Translations under genes and position numbers: made by a program
The notes under the pieces: generated by a model
What the model was told of the DNA's origin: nothing
The model's database searches: none
Seen by the model: only the letters and a program-made list of their open reading frames with translations
Shown: positions 1-10,003 of the stretch, one piece after another
Layout: each line of letters opens with the position of its first letter
Position numbering within the stretch: position 1 is the first letter of the stretch
Source: DATCYZ01 sp036526195
GTDB lineage: Bacteria; Pseudomonadota; Gammaproteobacteria; Burkholderiales; SG8-39
Length of the DNA: 28,305 nucleotides
Direction: 5' to 3'
Assembly: GCA_036526195.1 (NCBI GenBank)
Contig: DATCYZ010000025.1
Span: 1 to 28,305 of the forward strand

Positions 1-219
1 TTCGGACGCGACAGATTGCGCTTGATCAGACAAAAATCAACCTCTTCTCTGGTAAACAACACCGCCAAACAGCGGCAAGAAACGACCGGGCATTGTCCAT
101 GATCTGACGCCCTGCCTCTTGAGCTGCCAAGCCAGCACAAGGCCAATGCTTACGCTTGGGACTATCATGCCGGGTTGGCCCGAAAAGGGCTCATACCCAT
201 TTTCAGAGCTGAGCTTTTT
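1..219. other. Low-GC leader region upstream of uvrA
   Basis: No gene is recognisable. The first 60 bases are only about 45% GC, in contrast to the rest of the window. An antisense reading frame spans 37-300 but has no recognisable protein features and runs into uvrA, so I do not call it. The uvrA promoter should lie here, but I cannot point to convincing -35/-10 boxes. Confidence 0.4.
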
Positions 220-3102
<2,883 letters not shown>

Positions 3103-3130
3103 ACGCCACGGCGCCTGACCGTCGATTGGC

Positions 3131-3145
3131 AGGGCCTCGGGCCCT
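3131..3145 (+). terminator. Short GC-rich hairpin after uvrA
   Basis: AGGGCC-TCG-GGCCCT forms a 6-bp stem with a 3-base loop, 28 bases after the uvrA stop. There is no T tract, so an intrinsic terminator role is only possible. Confidence 0.35.
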
Positions 3146-3187
3146 CGTTCCGCGCCGGCCCGGGGCATTTCGCTCCGCCACGGCGGT

Positions 3188-3216
3188 TTGCAGATCGCGG
3201 GGGTTGAGGCCAGAAT
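3188..3216 (+). promoter_or_regulatory. Sigma70-like promoter directly before the hydrolase start
   Basis: TTGCAG (3188-3193), 17 bases, CAGAAT (3211-3216). The -10 box ends 6 bases before the ATG at 3223, so transcription would begin at or next to the start codon. No Shine-Dalgarno sequence precedes the ATG (GAATCGACCC), which fits a leaderless mRNA. Confidence 0.5.
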
Positions 3217-3222
3217 CGACCC

Positions 3223-3891
3223 ATGTCCTCCGGCCGGGTTTATCGTTTTGCACCGACGCCCGAACACCCCGCCCGGCACCTGTTCGTCTTCCTGCATGGT
3301 TGCGGCGCCACGGCGCGCTCGATGATCCCGATCGCCTTCCAGTTCCAGGCGCGCTTTCCGAGCGCGGCCCTGCTGGTGCCGAGCGGCTTCGACCCCGGCG
3401 CGCGCGGCGGCGCGGCGCAGGACTGGTACCCCACGCGCGGCCTGAACTTCGACAACCACCGTGCGCGGGTCGATGCGATGCTGCCCGACCTCGAGGACCT
3501 GGTGCGGCGCGAACAGACCAGCCTCGGGCTTTCCTTCACCCGCACCGTGCTGGTCGGCTTCTCGCAGGGCGGCACGGTGGCGCTCGAGGCGGTCAAGGCG
3601 CGACCGCGGCTTGCCGGCGCGGTGGTGGCGTATGCCTCGCGCTTCGCCAGCCTGCCGGAATGCGGCGCGCGCATCGACGCGCGCATCCATCTGGTGCACG
3701 GTGCCTACGACTCGGTAGTCTCGCGCGTACACGCCGAGCGCGCCGCGCGCGTGCTCGCCGCGCTGCACGTTCCCGTGACGCTCGACATCGTCGATGACCT
3801 CGGCCATGCGCTCTCGCATCGCGCCATCTGCCTCGGTTCCTTGCGACTGCTGCAGGGCATCTACGAAGGACGACGCGCGACGCTGCACTGA
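3223..3891 (+). CDS. Alpha/beta hydrolase, phospholipase/carboxylesterase type
   Basis: A 222-residue cytoplasmic serine hydrolase resembling the Abhydrolase_2 group (carboxylesterase/YpfH type, about 210-230 residues). Seen: FLHGCGA oxyanion-hole segment (residues 23-29), nucleophile elbow GFSQGG with Ser114, acid Asp163 in HGAYDSVV, and His195 in DDLGHALSH, so the catalytic triad is complete. No signal peptide. Known substrates in this family are short acyl or thio esters; the substrate here cannot be read from sequence. It stands alone, 120 bases after uvrA on the same strand, with its own promoter-like boxes ending 6 bases before the ATG. Confidence 0.88.
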   Translation: MSSGRVYRFAPTPEHPARHLFVFLHGCGATARSMIPIAFQFQARFPSAALLVPSGFDPGARGGAAQDWYPTRGLNFDNHRARVDAMLPDLEDLVRREQTSLGLSFTRTVLVGFSQGGTVALEAVKARPRLAGAVVAYASRFASLPECGARIDARIHLVHGAYDSVVSRVHAERAARVLAALHVPVTLDIVDDLGHALSHRAICLGSLRLLQGIYEGRRATLH

Positions 3892-3902
3892 GGGCGCGAA
3901 CC

Positions 3903-3925
3903 GGGTCGCGCCTGAGGCGCGCCCC
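3903..3925 (+). repeat. Imperfect GC-rich hairpin between hydrolase and kinase genes
   Basis: GGGtCGCGCC-TGA-GGCGCGcCCC folds with one mismatch around a 3-base loop, 11 bases after the hydrolase stop. It is followed by CTACACG rather than a T tract. The shape resembles dispersed intergenic palindromes of GC-rich proteobacteria, but this exact form occurs only once here. It could equally act as a terminator. Confidence 0.4.
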
Positions 3926-4016
3926 TACACGAATCCGTCAGATGCCCGATAAGACCGGATGAGCCCGACGCTGTCCGTTTACAGCGTGTATCTGTCCCTC
4001 GCGATCGGCGCGCTGA

Positions 4017-4688
4017 ATGCGCGAGCTGGAATCGTTCTCCTACTCGATCTCGCACGACCTGCGCGCGCCGCTGCGCCATATCGCCGGCTACACCCGGCTG
4101 CTGGCCGACGACCCGACGGTGCGCGCGCAGGCGGAAACCACGGAACTCGCGACCCGCGCGGCGGCGGCCGCCACCCGGCTCGGCACCCTGATCGACGAAC
4201 TGCTCGAATACTCGCGCCTCGCGCGAAAACCCATTGCGCTCGCCGACGTGGCGCTCGGCCCGCTGGTCGCCTCCATCATCGAGGAGTTGCGCGCCCAGCG
4301 GGGTTCGCGCACGGTGCGCTGGACGGTGGGCGAACTGCCCGCGGTGCGCGGCGACCCGACGCTGGTGCGCCTGGTCGTGCAGAACGTGCTCGACAACGCG
4401 CTCAAGTACACGCGCCGCCGCGCGGCCGCGGAGATCCGCGTCAGCGCGAGCGCGCGCGACGGTCGCGTCACGCTGCGCGTCGCGGACAACGGCATCGGCT
4501 TCGACATGGCCTACGCCGGCAAGCTGTTCGGCGTGTTCCAGCGCCTGCACACCGACGTGGAGTTCGAGGGCACCGGCATCGGCCTCGCCCATGTAAAGCG
4601 CATCATCGAGCGCCACGGCGGCACGCTTGGCGCCGAGGCGATGCCCGGCGCGGGCGCGACGTTCTGGTTCGAACTCGAAGCGGCCTGA
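4017..4688 (+). CDS. Sensor-less histidine kinase core (HisKA-HATPase)
   Basis: 223 residues holding almost exactly the transmitter module of a histidine kinase of the phytochrome/PAS type. Seen: H-box FSYSISHDLRAPLR with phospho-acceptor His13, dimerisation helices to about residue 70, N-box with Asn127 (NVLDNALKYT), G1 box DNGIGFD (157-163), F-box FGVFQRLH and G2 box GTGIGL (185-190). All catalytic boxes are intact, yet nothing precedes the H-box helix: an in-frame TGA lies immediately before the ATG (4014-4016). Related kinases usually read ...N-R-E-L-E-S-F-S-Y-S here after a sensor domain, so the break falls exactly at the sensor/transmitter border. No response regulator is adjacent. It is either a remnant of a larger kinase or a soluble transmitter module. 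Confidence 0.8.
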   Translation: MRELESFSYSISHDLRAPLRHIAGYTRLLADDPTVRAQAETTELATRAAAAATRLGTLIDELLEYSRLARKPIALADVALGPLVASIIEELRAQRGSRTVRWTVGELPAVRGDPTLVRLVVQNVLDNALKYTRRRAAAEIRVSASARDGRVTLRVADNGIGFDMAYAGKLFGVFQRLHTDVEFEGTGIGLAHVKRIIERHGGTLGAEAMPGAGATFWFELEAA

Positions 4689-4699
4689 GGCCTTCGGCG

Positions 4700-5818
4700 T
4701 CAGGTCAGCGCGCCGCGCGCGGTGATCGGCCAGAGCGCCTCGACCTTTCCGCCGCGCACGCAGACATACCAGTCGTACAGGTTGATGGTCGGGTCGCAAT
4801 GCCCCGGCACCAGGTACAGCTTCTCGCCAAGCGCCGGCGCCGCGGCGCCCTCGGCGATCTCGACGAAGCCGTGCTCGTCGGAGGCGAGCACGTAGTTGAG
4901 TCCCGGGCGCTCCCACACCATCGGCATGCCGGTATCGACGCTCGAAGCCTTCAGCCCGGCGTCGAGGATCGCCGTGCCCGGGTTCGGCCGGCTCATCACC
5001 GTGGCCAGCACGAACAGCGAATGCTCGAAGCGCGGCAGCGGCGCGGCCCACTCGTTCTTCGCGTAATCGTGGTCCATGAAGGCGTACGAGCCGGGCTGGA
5101 TCTCGTCGTAGACGCCGGACTCGACCTCGAACATGAAGGTGCCGCTGCCGGCGCCGGTGACGCGCGGGCAATCGATGCCGGCGGCCTCGATCATGCGCCG
5201 CGTGCGGTTCGCCGCGCCCGCCGCGTGCTCGATCAGCGCGCGCCGCTCGGCCATGGTGCGCACGTGCTGCGCGCGACCGTTGTAGGCCTGCAGGCCGGAA
5301 AAGCGCAGGTTCGGCGCTGCCTCGATCGCGCGCGCCAGTTCGAGCGCCGGCTCGCCCGGCTGCACGCCGCAGCGCTTCATGCCGACCTCGAGCTCGACGT
5401 AGACCTCGAGCGTCACCTTTGCGCGCGCCGCGGCCGATTGCAGGTCCGCCACGTTGCCCGCGTCGTCCACGCACACCCCGATCGTCGCCCGCTTCGCGAG
5501 GCGCGCAAGGCGCGCGATCTTCACCGCCCCGACCACCTCGTTGGAGACCAGCACGTCCTTGATGCCGCCCTCGACCATGGCCTCGGCTTCCGAAACCTTC
5601 TGGCAGCACTGCCCGACGGCGCCGAGCGCCGCCTGTCGCAGCGCGACCTCGGGGCACTTGTGCGTCTTGGCGTGCGGGCGCACCCGCACGCCGCGACCAG
5701 CCACCGACGCCATCATGCATTCGAGGTTGCGCTCGAAGGCATCGAGATCGAGCACCAACGCCGGGGTGTCGACCTCGGCGAGCGGCATGCCGACCACGGC
5801 AGGCGCGGGGCGGCTCAT
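4700..5818 (-). CDS. D-threonine aldolase-like, PLP-dependent (DSD1/alanine racemase N-terminal fold)
   Basis: 372 residues. Predicted PLP enzyme acting on D-beta-hydroxy amino acids (D-threonine aldolase or D-3-hydroxyaspartate dehydratase type). Seen: VDTPALVLDLDAFERN start typical of the group, PLP lysine Lys51 in RPHAKTHKCP, conserved TGAGSGTF segment (221-228), and the metal site His340-x-Asp342 in PGHCDPT near the C-terminus. The family needs a divalent metal bound by this His/Asp pair. The ATG overlaps the stop of the upstream MFS gene (ATGA, 4 bases), so the two are translationally coupled and the transporter probably moves its substrate or product. Aldolase and dehydratase cannot be separated by eye. 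Confidence 0.88.
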   Translation of the reverse strand: MSRPAPAVVGMPLAEVDTPALVLDLDAFERNLECMMASVAGRGVRVRPHAKTHKCPEVALRQAALGAVGQCCQKVSEAEAMVEGGIKDVLVSNEVVGAVKIARLARLAKRATIGVCVDDAGNVADLQSAAARAKVTLEVYVELEVGMKRCGVQPGEPALELARAIEAAPNLRFSGLQAYNGRAQHVRTMAERRALIEHAAGAANRTRRMIEAAGIDCPRVTGAGSGTFMFEVESGVYDEIQPGSYAFMDHDYAKNEWAAPLPRFEHSLFVLATVMSRPNPGTAILDAGLKASSVDTGMPMVWERPGLNYVLASDEHGFVEIAEGAAAPALGEKLYLVPGHCDPTINLYDWYVCVRGGKVEALWPITARGALT

Positions 5819-6999
5819 GCCCGGGCCGCGCGTTGCGCGCGCTCGCGCAGCCCGTACCAGACGATGGCCGCGGCGATGATCGCGACCAGCGGCAGCGCCA
5901 TCAGGTTGACGCGATCCCAGCCCGCGGCCGTGACCGTCATGCCGGAAGTGAACGAGGAAATGACCATCACGACGAAAATCATCTGATCGTTGAATCCCTG
6001 TGCCTTGGCCCGCTCTTCGGGCCGGTAGGTGCCGGTGAGCAGCGTGGTGCCGCCAATGTAGAGGAAATTCCAGCCCACGCCGAGCAGCACCAGCGACAGC
6101 CAGAACTGCTCCACGCCGATGCCGGAGAGCGCAACGCCGATCGCGGCGAAATTGAGCAGCGCGCCGACGAACATCACCGGCAGCACGCGAAAGCGCCGGA
6201 TCAGCATCCCCGTGAAGAACGAGGGCGCGAACATGGCCACCACGTGCGACGAAATCACGAAGGCCGCATCGCCGTAGGGGTGGCCGCACACGCCCATCGC
6301 GATCGGCGTCGACACCATGAGGAAGTTCATCACGCCGTAGCCCAGCGCCCCGGCGAGCACCGCGACGATGTAGGCGGGCTGCGCGGCAATCTCGCGCATC
6401 GGCCGGCCGCTCTCGGTCTGCTCGGCCACGGTCGGGTCCGGAATGCGGATCATGCGGATCAGCGCCAGGGTGACCAGCGCAAAAAAGATCAGCGCGAGGT
6501 AGGCGCCCATGAACTTCGGCGCGAGCGAATCGATGGTCAGCCGGCTCGTGGTAGGTCCGAGGATGCCGCCCACCAGCCCGCCGGCCAGCACCAGCGAGAT
6601 CGCCGTGGCGCGAAAGTCCGGGCTCGCGACATCCGCCGCGGCGAAGCGGTAGTACTGTCCGTAGGCGTTGTAGACGCCGAACACCAGGGTGCCGAAGCAC
6701 AGCAGCCAGAAACTCTGCAGCGCGATCGCCCCGGCGCAGATCAGCGCGCCGACGATGCCCCAGGCGGTGCCGGCGGACAGGCCGCGCTTTCGCCCGACGC
6801 GCTTCATGTGAAGCGACGCCGGCATCGTGGCGATCGCCCCGCCCAGCACCCAGAAGGTCACCGGCAGCGTCGCGAGGCCCGCCCAGGGGGCGAGCGCGAG
6901 GCCGGCCAGCCCGTTGATGGCGATCAGCGTCGAATTGTTGGTGAACAGCATCGCCTGGCAGGCGGCGAGCACGGCGACGTTGCGGCGGGTACTGTTCAT
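5815..6999 (-). CDS. MFS transporter, 12 membrane segments
   Basis: 394 residues, mostly hydrophobic, with about 12 predicted membrane helices and the usual two-half layout. The cytoplasmic loop HMKRVGRKRGLSAG follows helix 2 (motif-A-like), and the central loop around IPDPTVAEQTESGRPMRE separates the halves. Its stop overlaps the start of the downstream PLP enzyme by 4 bases, so the pair forms one operon. The coupling suggests uptake or export of an amino acid or related compound, but the sequence alone does not show direction or substrate. The gene lies divergent from the radical SAM gene. A TACTGT hexamer (7009-7004 on the minus strand) lies 4 bases before the ATG. Confidence 0.9.
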   Translation of the reverse strand: MNSTRRNVAVLAACQAMLFTNNSTLIAINGLAGLALAPWAGLATLPVTFWVLGGAIATMPASLHMKRVGRKRGLSAGTAWGIVGALICAGAIALQSFWLLCFGTLVFGVYNAYGQYYRFAAADVASPDFRATAISLVLAGGLVGGILGPTTSRLTIDSLAPKFMGAYLALIFFALVTLALIRMIRIPDPTVAEQTESGRPMREIAAQPAYIVAVLAGALGYGVMNFLMVSTPIAMGVCGHPYGDAAFVISSHVVAMFAPSFFTGMLIRRFRVLPVMFVGALLNFAAIGVALSGIGVEQFWLSLVLLGVGWNFLYIGGTTLLTGTYRPEERAKAQGFNDQMIFVVMVISSFTSGMTVTAAGWDRVNLMALPLVAIIAAAIVWYGLRERAQRAARA

Positions 7000-7058
7000 C
7001 TATACAGTAGTGGCGGGATGGCTTGAACGAGAGAGCGGCGATTCTACCGGCCCGGTCG

Positions 7059-8189
7059 ATGAAACCTGCCAGCAGGAACGAAACAGGACGCGCAAGGCCC
7101 GTCCTCGCCATCGGCACGACGCCGCGCGGCGAGGCGCTGCGCGGCGCACGCTCTGCGCTGCAGGGACGCTTCGAGTCCGTGGCGCGCGAAAAGGTGGATG
7201 ACGGCTGGACCCCGGACGACACGCCGCCGCCCGCGCTCGTCACGCGCGTCACCATCGAGCGCGCGCGCTCGATCCTCAGCACCAACGAGTCCCCGGACAT
7301 CCCCTTCGAGGTGTCGATCAACCCGTACCGCGGCTGCGAGCACGGCTGCATCTACTGCTACGCGCGGCCGAGCCATGCGTACCTCGACCTTTCACCGGGG
7401 CTGGATTTCGAGTCGCGCCTGTTCGCCAAGACCAATGCCGCAGACCTGCTGCGCGAGGCGCTCGCGAAGCCCGGCTATGTGCCCAGACCCATCGCCTTCG
7501 GCACCAACACCGACTGCTACCAGCCGATCGAGCGACGCCACCGCGTGATGCGCGAACTGCTCGAGGTGCTCGCCGCCTGCGACCATCCGCTGTCGATCGT
7601 CACCAAGTCCGCGCTGGTCGAGCGCGACCTAGATCTGCTCGCGCCGATGGCGGTGAAGAACCTCGTCAAGGTGTTCGTCTCGATCAACACGCTGGACCGC
7701 ACGCTCGCGCGCAGGCTCGAGCCGCGCGCCGCGAGCCCGCAGCGGCGGCTCGACACGCTGCGCGCGCTGCACCGCGCCGGCGTGCCGGCCGGCGTCATGG
7801 TGGCGCCGGTGATCCCGGCCCTTACCGACAAGTCGATCGAGGAGGTGGTCGAGGCGGCGGCCGCCGCCGGCGCCACCACCGCCGGCGTCATCGTCATGCG
7901 CCTGCCGAATGAGGTGAAGCCGCTGTTCACCGCATGGCTCGCGGCGAACTACCCGCTGCGCGCCGAGCACGTCATGAACGTGGTGCGTCAGCTGCGCGGC
8001 GGGCGCGAGAACGACCCGCGCTTCGGCACCCGCATGACCGGCACCGGCAACCATGCCGAACTGATCCGCAGGCGCTTCGACCTCGCCTGCCGGCGCTTCG
8101 GGCTGAACGAGGAGCGGCGCGGGCAGGGGGCACTCGATACCGGTCTGTTCAGGCCGCCGGTGGCGGGCGGGCAGATGGCGTTGTTCTGA
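7059..8189 (+). CDS. PA0069-family radical SAM protein
   Basis: 376 residues from the ATG at 7059; an in-frame TTG at 7023 would add 12 residues. Seen: a 4Fe-4S/SAM motif CEHGCIYC (Cys93, Cys97, Cys100) in the block NPYRGCEHGCIYCYARPSHA, followed by LDFESRLFAK, the hallmark of the PA0069/Rv2578c group related to spore photoproduct lyase. The C-terminal GTGNHAELIRRRF segment is also typical. Members reductively cleave SAM, but the substrate of this group is not established to my knowledge. The gene is divergent from the MFS/PLP-enzyme operon and ends convergently 9 bases from vapC. A TACAGT hexamer at 7003-7008 could serve as its -10 box. Confidence 0.9.
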   Translation: MKPASRNETGRARPVLAIGTTPRGEALRGARSALQGRFESVAREKVDDGWTPDDTPPPALVTRVTIERARSILSTNESPDIPFEVSINPYRGCEHGCIYCYARPSHAYLDLSPGLDFESRLFAKTNAADLLREALAKPGYVPRPIAFGTNTDCYQPIERRHRVMRELLEVLAACDHPLSIVTKSALVERDLDLLAPMAVKNLVKVFVSINTLDRTLARRLEPRAASPQRRLDTLRALHRAGVPAGVMVAPVIPALTDKSIEEVVEAAAAAGATTAGVIVMRLPNEVKPLFTAWLAANYPLRAEHVMNVVRQLRGGRENDPRFGTRMTGTGNHAELIRRRFDLACRRFGLNEERRGQGALDTGLFRPPVAGGQMALF

Positions 8190-8198
8190 ACGGCGCGG

Positions 8199-8594
8199 CT
8201 ACTTCAGCAGCGTCATGCCGACGCCCGTGGCCTGCCGGTCGAACGTTACCACCTGATCGCACCCCGCGCTGATTGCCGAGCAGGCCACCAGGCAGTCGGC
8301 GAAATCCGCCTTTCCCGTCTCGAACAGGCGCAGCGCCTTCCACGCGGTTTCCGCGTCCTGCACCATCAGTTGCCGGGTGCCCAGGAGCCTGCCCACGATG
8401 TTCACCACGTCCTGCCGGGTCGCGCCGTAAAGACTCTCGCTGACCCAGACCACCTCGGCGAGCACCACCAGTCCGACGAATCCCGGGGACTCCGGGCTGC
8501 ATTCACGCTCGATGAACGCGGTTGCGCGCGCCGACTGCACCCGGTCGTCCTGCGCGATGTAGCGCACCAGGACGTTCGTGTCGATGCCGATCAC
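8199..8594 (-). CDS. vapC: VapC-type PIN-domain toxin
   Basis: 131-residue PIN ribonuclease, the toxin of a type II toxin-antitoxin pair. Seen: MIGIDTNVLVRY start with Asp5, Glu47 in VVLAEVVW, Asp96 and Asp99 in KADFADCLVA, and TFDRQA near the end, i.e. the acidic residues that bind Mg2+ are all present. VapC toxins usually cut tRNA or rRNA and are neutralised by VapB. The ATG overlaps the antitoxin stop by 4 bases (8591-8594), so translation is coupled. No sign of decay. Confidence 0.9.
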   Translation of the reverse strand: MIGIDTNVLVRYIAQDDRVQSARATAFIERECSPESPGFVGLVVLAEVVWVSESLYGATRQDVVNIVGRLLGTRQLMVQDAETAWKALRLFETGKADFADCLVACSAISAGCDQVVTFDRQATGVGMTLLK

Positions 8595-8830
8595 CGTCCC
8601 GCGCCGCGCGCCCGGATGGTGGCCTTCATGTCCTCGAGGCTGACCGGGTGGCGCTGCTTGCGCAGCAAGCCCTTGAGCGAGCGCACGTCGTCGATCACCG
8701 GCTTGATGGCGAACTCGCCCTCGCGCGTCTCGACGAACTCGACCTGGTCGCCCGCGCTCAGGCCGAGCCGGCGGCGAACGTCCACCGGGATGGTGACTTG
8801 CCCCTTGCTGGTCAGGGTGGCGGCGGACAT
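8591..8830 (-). CDS. vapB: AbrB/SpoVT-type antitoxin (VapB)
   Basis: 79-residue antitoxin. The N-terminal half is a swapped-hairpin AbrB domain (TLTSKGQVTIPVDVRRRLGLSAGD is the diagnostic stretch; residues 5-45), followed by a charged tail that would wrap VapC. AbrB-type antitoxins bind their own promoter and repress the operon together with the toxin. The ATG at 8830 has a good ribosome site (AAGGA, 7 bases upstream). The upstream region holds a promoter and a duplicated 10-mer. Confidence 0.9.
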   Translation of the reverse strand: MSAATLTSKGQVTIPVDVRRRLGLSAGDQVEFVETREGEFAIKPVIDDVRSLKGLLRKQRHPVSLEDMKATIRARGAGR

Positions 8831-8836
8831 CCGAGA

Positions 8837-8864
8837 TCCTTACTTTTTTTCAATTCCTTACTTT
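8837..8864 (-). promoter_or_regulatory. Duplicated 10-mer, candidate VapB operator
   Basis: AAAGTAAGGA (minus strand) occurs at 8864-8855 and again at 8846-8837, 18 bases apart. The first copy overlaps the -10 box and the second carries the ribosome site of vapB, so a repressor bound to both would block transcription and translation. The operator role is inferred. Confidence 0.5.
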
Positions 8865-8888
8865 ATTCCATTCTTGTTTCCGCTTCAA
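8860..8888 (-). promoter_or_regulatory. vapBC promoter
   Basis: On the minus strand TTGAAG (8888-8883), 17 bases, TAAAGT (8865-8860), about 30 bases before the vapB ATG. It is an unusually AT-rich island in GC-rich DNA and overlaps the last codons of lrgB. Confidence 0.6.
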
Positions 8889-9610
8889 GCGCCCCGCAGG
8901 ACCCCCGCCAGCAGCGGGAACAGGAACGCGGTCGCGAGGCCGTTCAGGCCCATCGCCAGCCCCGCGAACGCGCCCATCGTCTCGGACACCTGGAAGGCCC
9001 GCGCGGTGCCGATGCCGTGCGCCGCGACGCCGACGGCGAAGCCGCGCACCGCATGGTCGTCGATGCGCAGCAGGTTCAGCGTGCCGCGCGCCAGCACCGC
9101 ACCGAGGATGCCGGTGCTCACCACCAGCACCGCGGTGAGCGAAGGCAGGCCGCCGAGCTTTTCCGCCACGCCCATGGCGATCGGCGTGGTCACCGATTTC
9201 GGCGCGAGCGAGAGCAGGGTCTCGCGGCTCGCGCCGAGCAGCCAGCCGATACCGACCGCAGACACCGCGGCGGTGAGCGAGCCGGCTAGCAGCGCGCCGC
9301 CGAGCGGCAGCAGGTTCTTCTTCAGGGTGTCGAGGTTCGCGTAGAGCGGCACCGCGAGCGCCACCGTCGCCGGCCCGAGCAGGAAATGCACGAACTGCGC
9401 GCCCTCGAAATAGGTGGCGTAGGGCGTGTCGGTGAACCACAGCAACGCCACCAGCACCGAGACCGAGATCGCCACCGGGTTCGCGAGCGGGTGCATGCCT
9501 GCCTTGCGGTACAGCCAGAACGCCGCCTGGTAAGCGAGCAGCGTCACGGTCAGGCCGAGCAGCGGCGTGGCCGAGAGGTAGACCCAGATCTCGGTGAACT
9601 TTCCGCTCAT
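8885..9610 (-). CDS. lrgB: LrgB-family membrane protein
   Basis: 241-residue membrane protein of the LrgB/CidB/YohK family. Seen: several hydrophobic helices and the family blocks LGPATVALAVPLY (about residues 80-92) and LAPKSVTTPIAMGVAE, then AAHGIGTARAFQVSET near the C-terminus. The family is linked to control of murein hydrolase activity and, in some bacteria and plastids, to transport of pyruvate or glycolate-like acids. The start was set at the ATG 9610, which overlaps the lrgA stop by 4 bases; a longer reading frame to 9694 only runs back over lrgA. Operon: lrgA-lrgB. Confidence 0.92.
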   Translation of the reverse strand: MSGKFTEIWVYLSATPLLGLTVTLLAYQAAFWLYRKAGMHPLANPVAISVSVLVALLWFTDTPYATYFEGAQFVHFLLGPATVALAVPLYANLDTLKKNLLPLGGALLAGSLTAAVSAVGIGWLLGASRETLLSLAPKSVTTPIAMGVAEKLGGLPSLTAVLVVSTGILGAVLARGTLNLLRIDDHAVRGFAVGVAAHGIGTARAFQVSETMGAFAGLAMGLNGLATAFLFPLLAGVLRGA

Positions 9611-9939
9611 CGCCGCAGCCACTTCATGACCAGCGCCGCGACGGCGATGGTGATCACGGTGCTCGCCACCAGCGCCACTGCGATCGGCAGCCATTCGGCG
9701 CCCAGCCGCTTGAAGTGGAGCATCACGCCGACGCCGGCCGGCACGAACAGCAGCGACAGGTGCGAGAGCAGCTCCTGGCAGGTGTTGCGCAGCCAGGCGG
9801 GCGCCTCGCCGCGCAGCACCAGGGCGACGAACAAAAACCCCATGCCGACCACCGCGCCCGGCACCGGCAGGCCGACGAGCAGCACCAGCGCCTCGCCGAT
9901 CAGCTGGAAAACGAGCAGCAGGGTGATCGCGCCGAGCAT
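9607..9939 (-). CDS. lrgA: LrgA/CidA-family membrane protein
   Basis: 110-residue protein with about four membrane helices, holin-like. Seen: LLLVFQLIGEALVLLVGLPVPGAVVGMGFL, the family signature (residues about 6-35), then the HLSLLFVPAGVGVM loop. It works with LrgB encoded directly downstream (4-base overlap). The ATG at 9939 is chosen because the family starts at this hydrophobic helix; an upstream in-frame extension to 9981 is hydrophilic. A TATGAT hexamer ends 6 bases before the ATG and there is no ribosome site. Confidence 0.9.
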   Translation of the reverse strand: MLGAITLLLVFQLIGEALVLLVGLPVPGAVVGMGFLFVALVLRGEAPAWLRNTCQELLSHLSLLFVPAGVGVMLHFKRLGAEWLPIAVALVASTVITIAVAALVMKWLRR

Positions 9940-9945
9940 CGCGGC

Positions 9946-9954
9946 ATCATAGCA
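9946..9954 (-). promoter_or_regulatory. Extended -10 box directly before lrgA
   Basis: Minus strand TGC-TATGAT (TATGAT at 9951-9946), ending exactly 6 bases before the ATG at 9939. No -35 box is obvious, which suits an extended -10 promoter. Predicted leaderless start. Confidence 0.55.
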
Positions 9955-9988
9955 ATCCGCGAAACACCCGCCCCGCCCCATGCCGCCC

Positions 9989-9997
9989 TGCTAGGCT
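9989..9997 (+). promoter_or_regulatory. -10-like box directly before the MATE gene
   Basis: TGC-TAGGCT (TAGGCT at 9992-9997) ends 6 bases before the ATG at 10004. No Shine-Dalgarno sequence intervenes (GCCCGC). Same geometry as lrgA on the other strand. Confidence 0.45.
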
Positions 9998-10003
9998 GCC
10001 CGC

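Noticed and set aside
7059..8189. Radical SAM protein as the maturase of the sulfatase
   Set aside because: Its CEHGCIYCYARPSHA block belongs to the PA0069/spore-photoproduct-lyase-like group and it lacks the extra Cys clusters expected of anaerobic sulfatase maturases.
8370..9344. Plus-strand frames opposite vapBC and lrgB
   Set aside because: Antisense to three well-supported genes and composition-driven.
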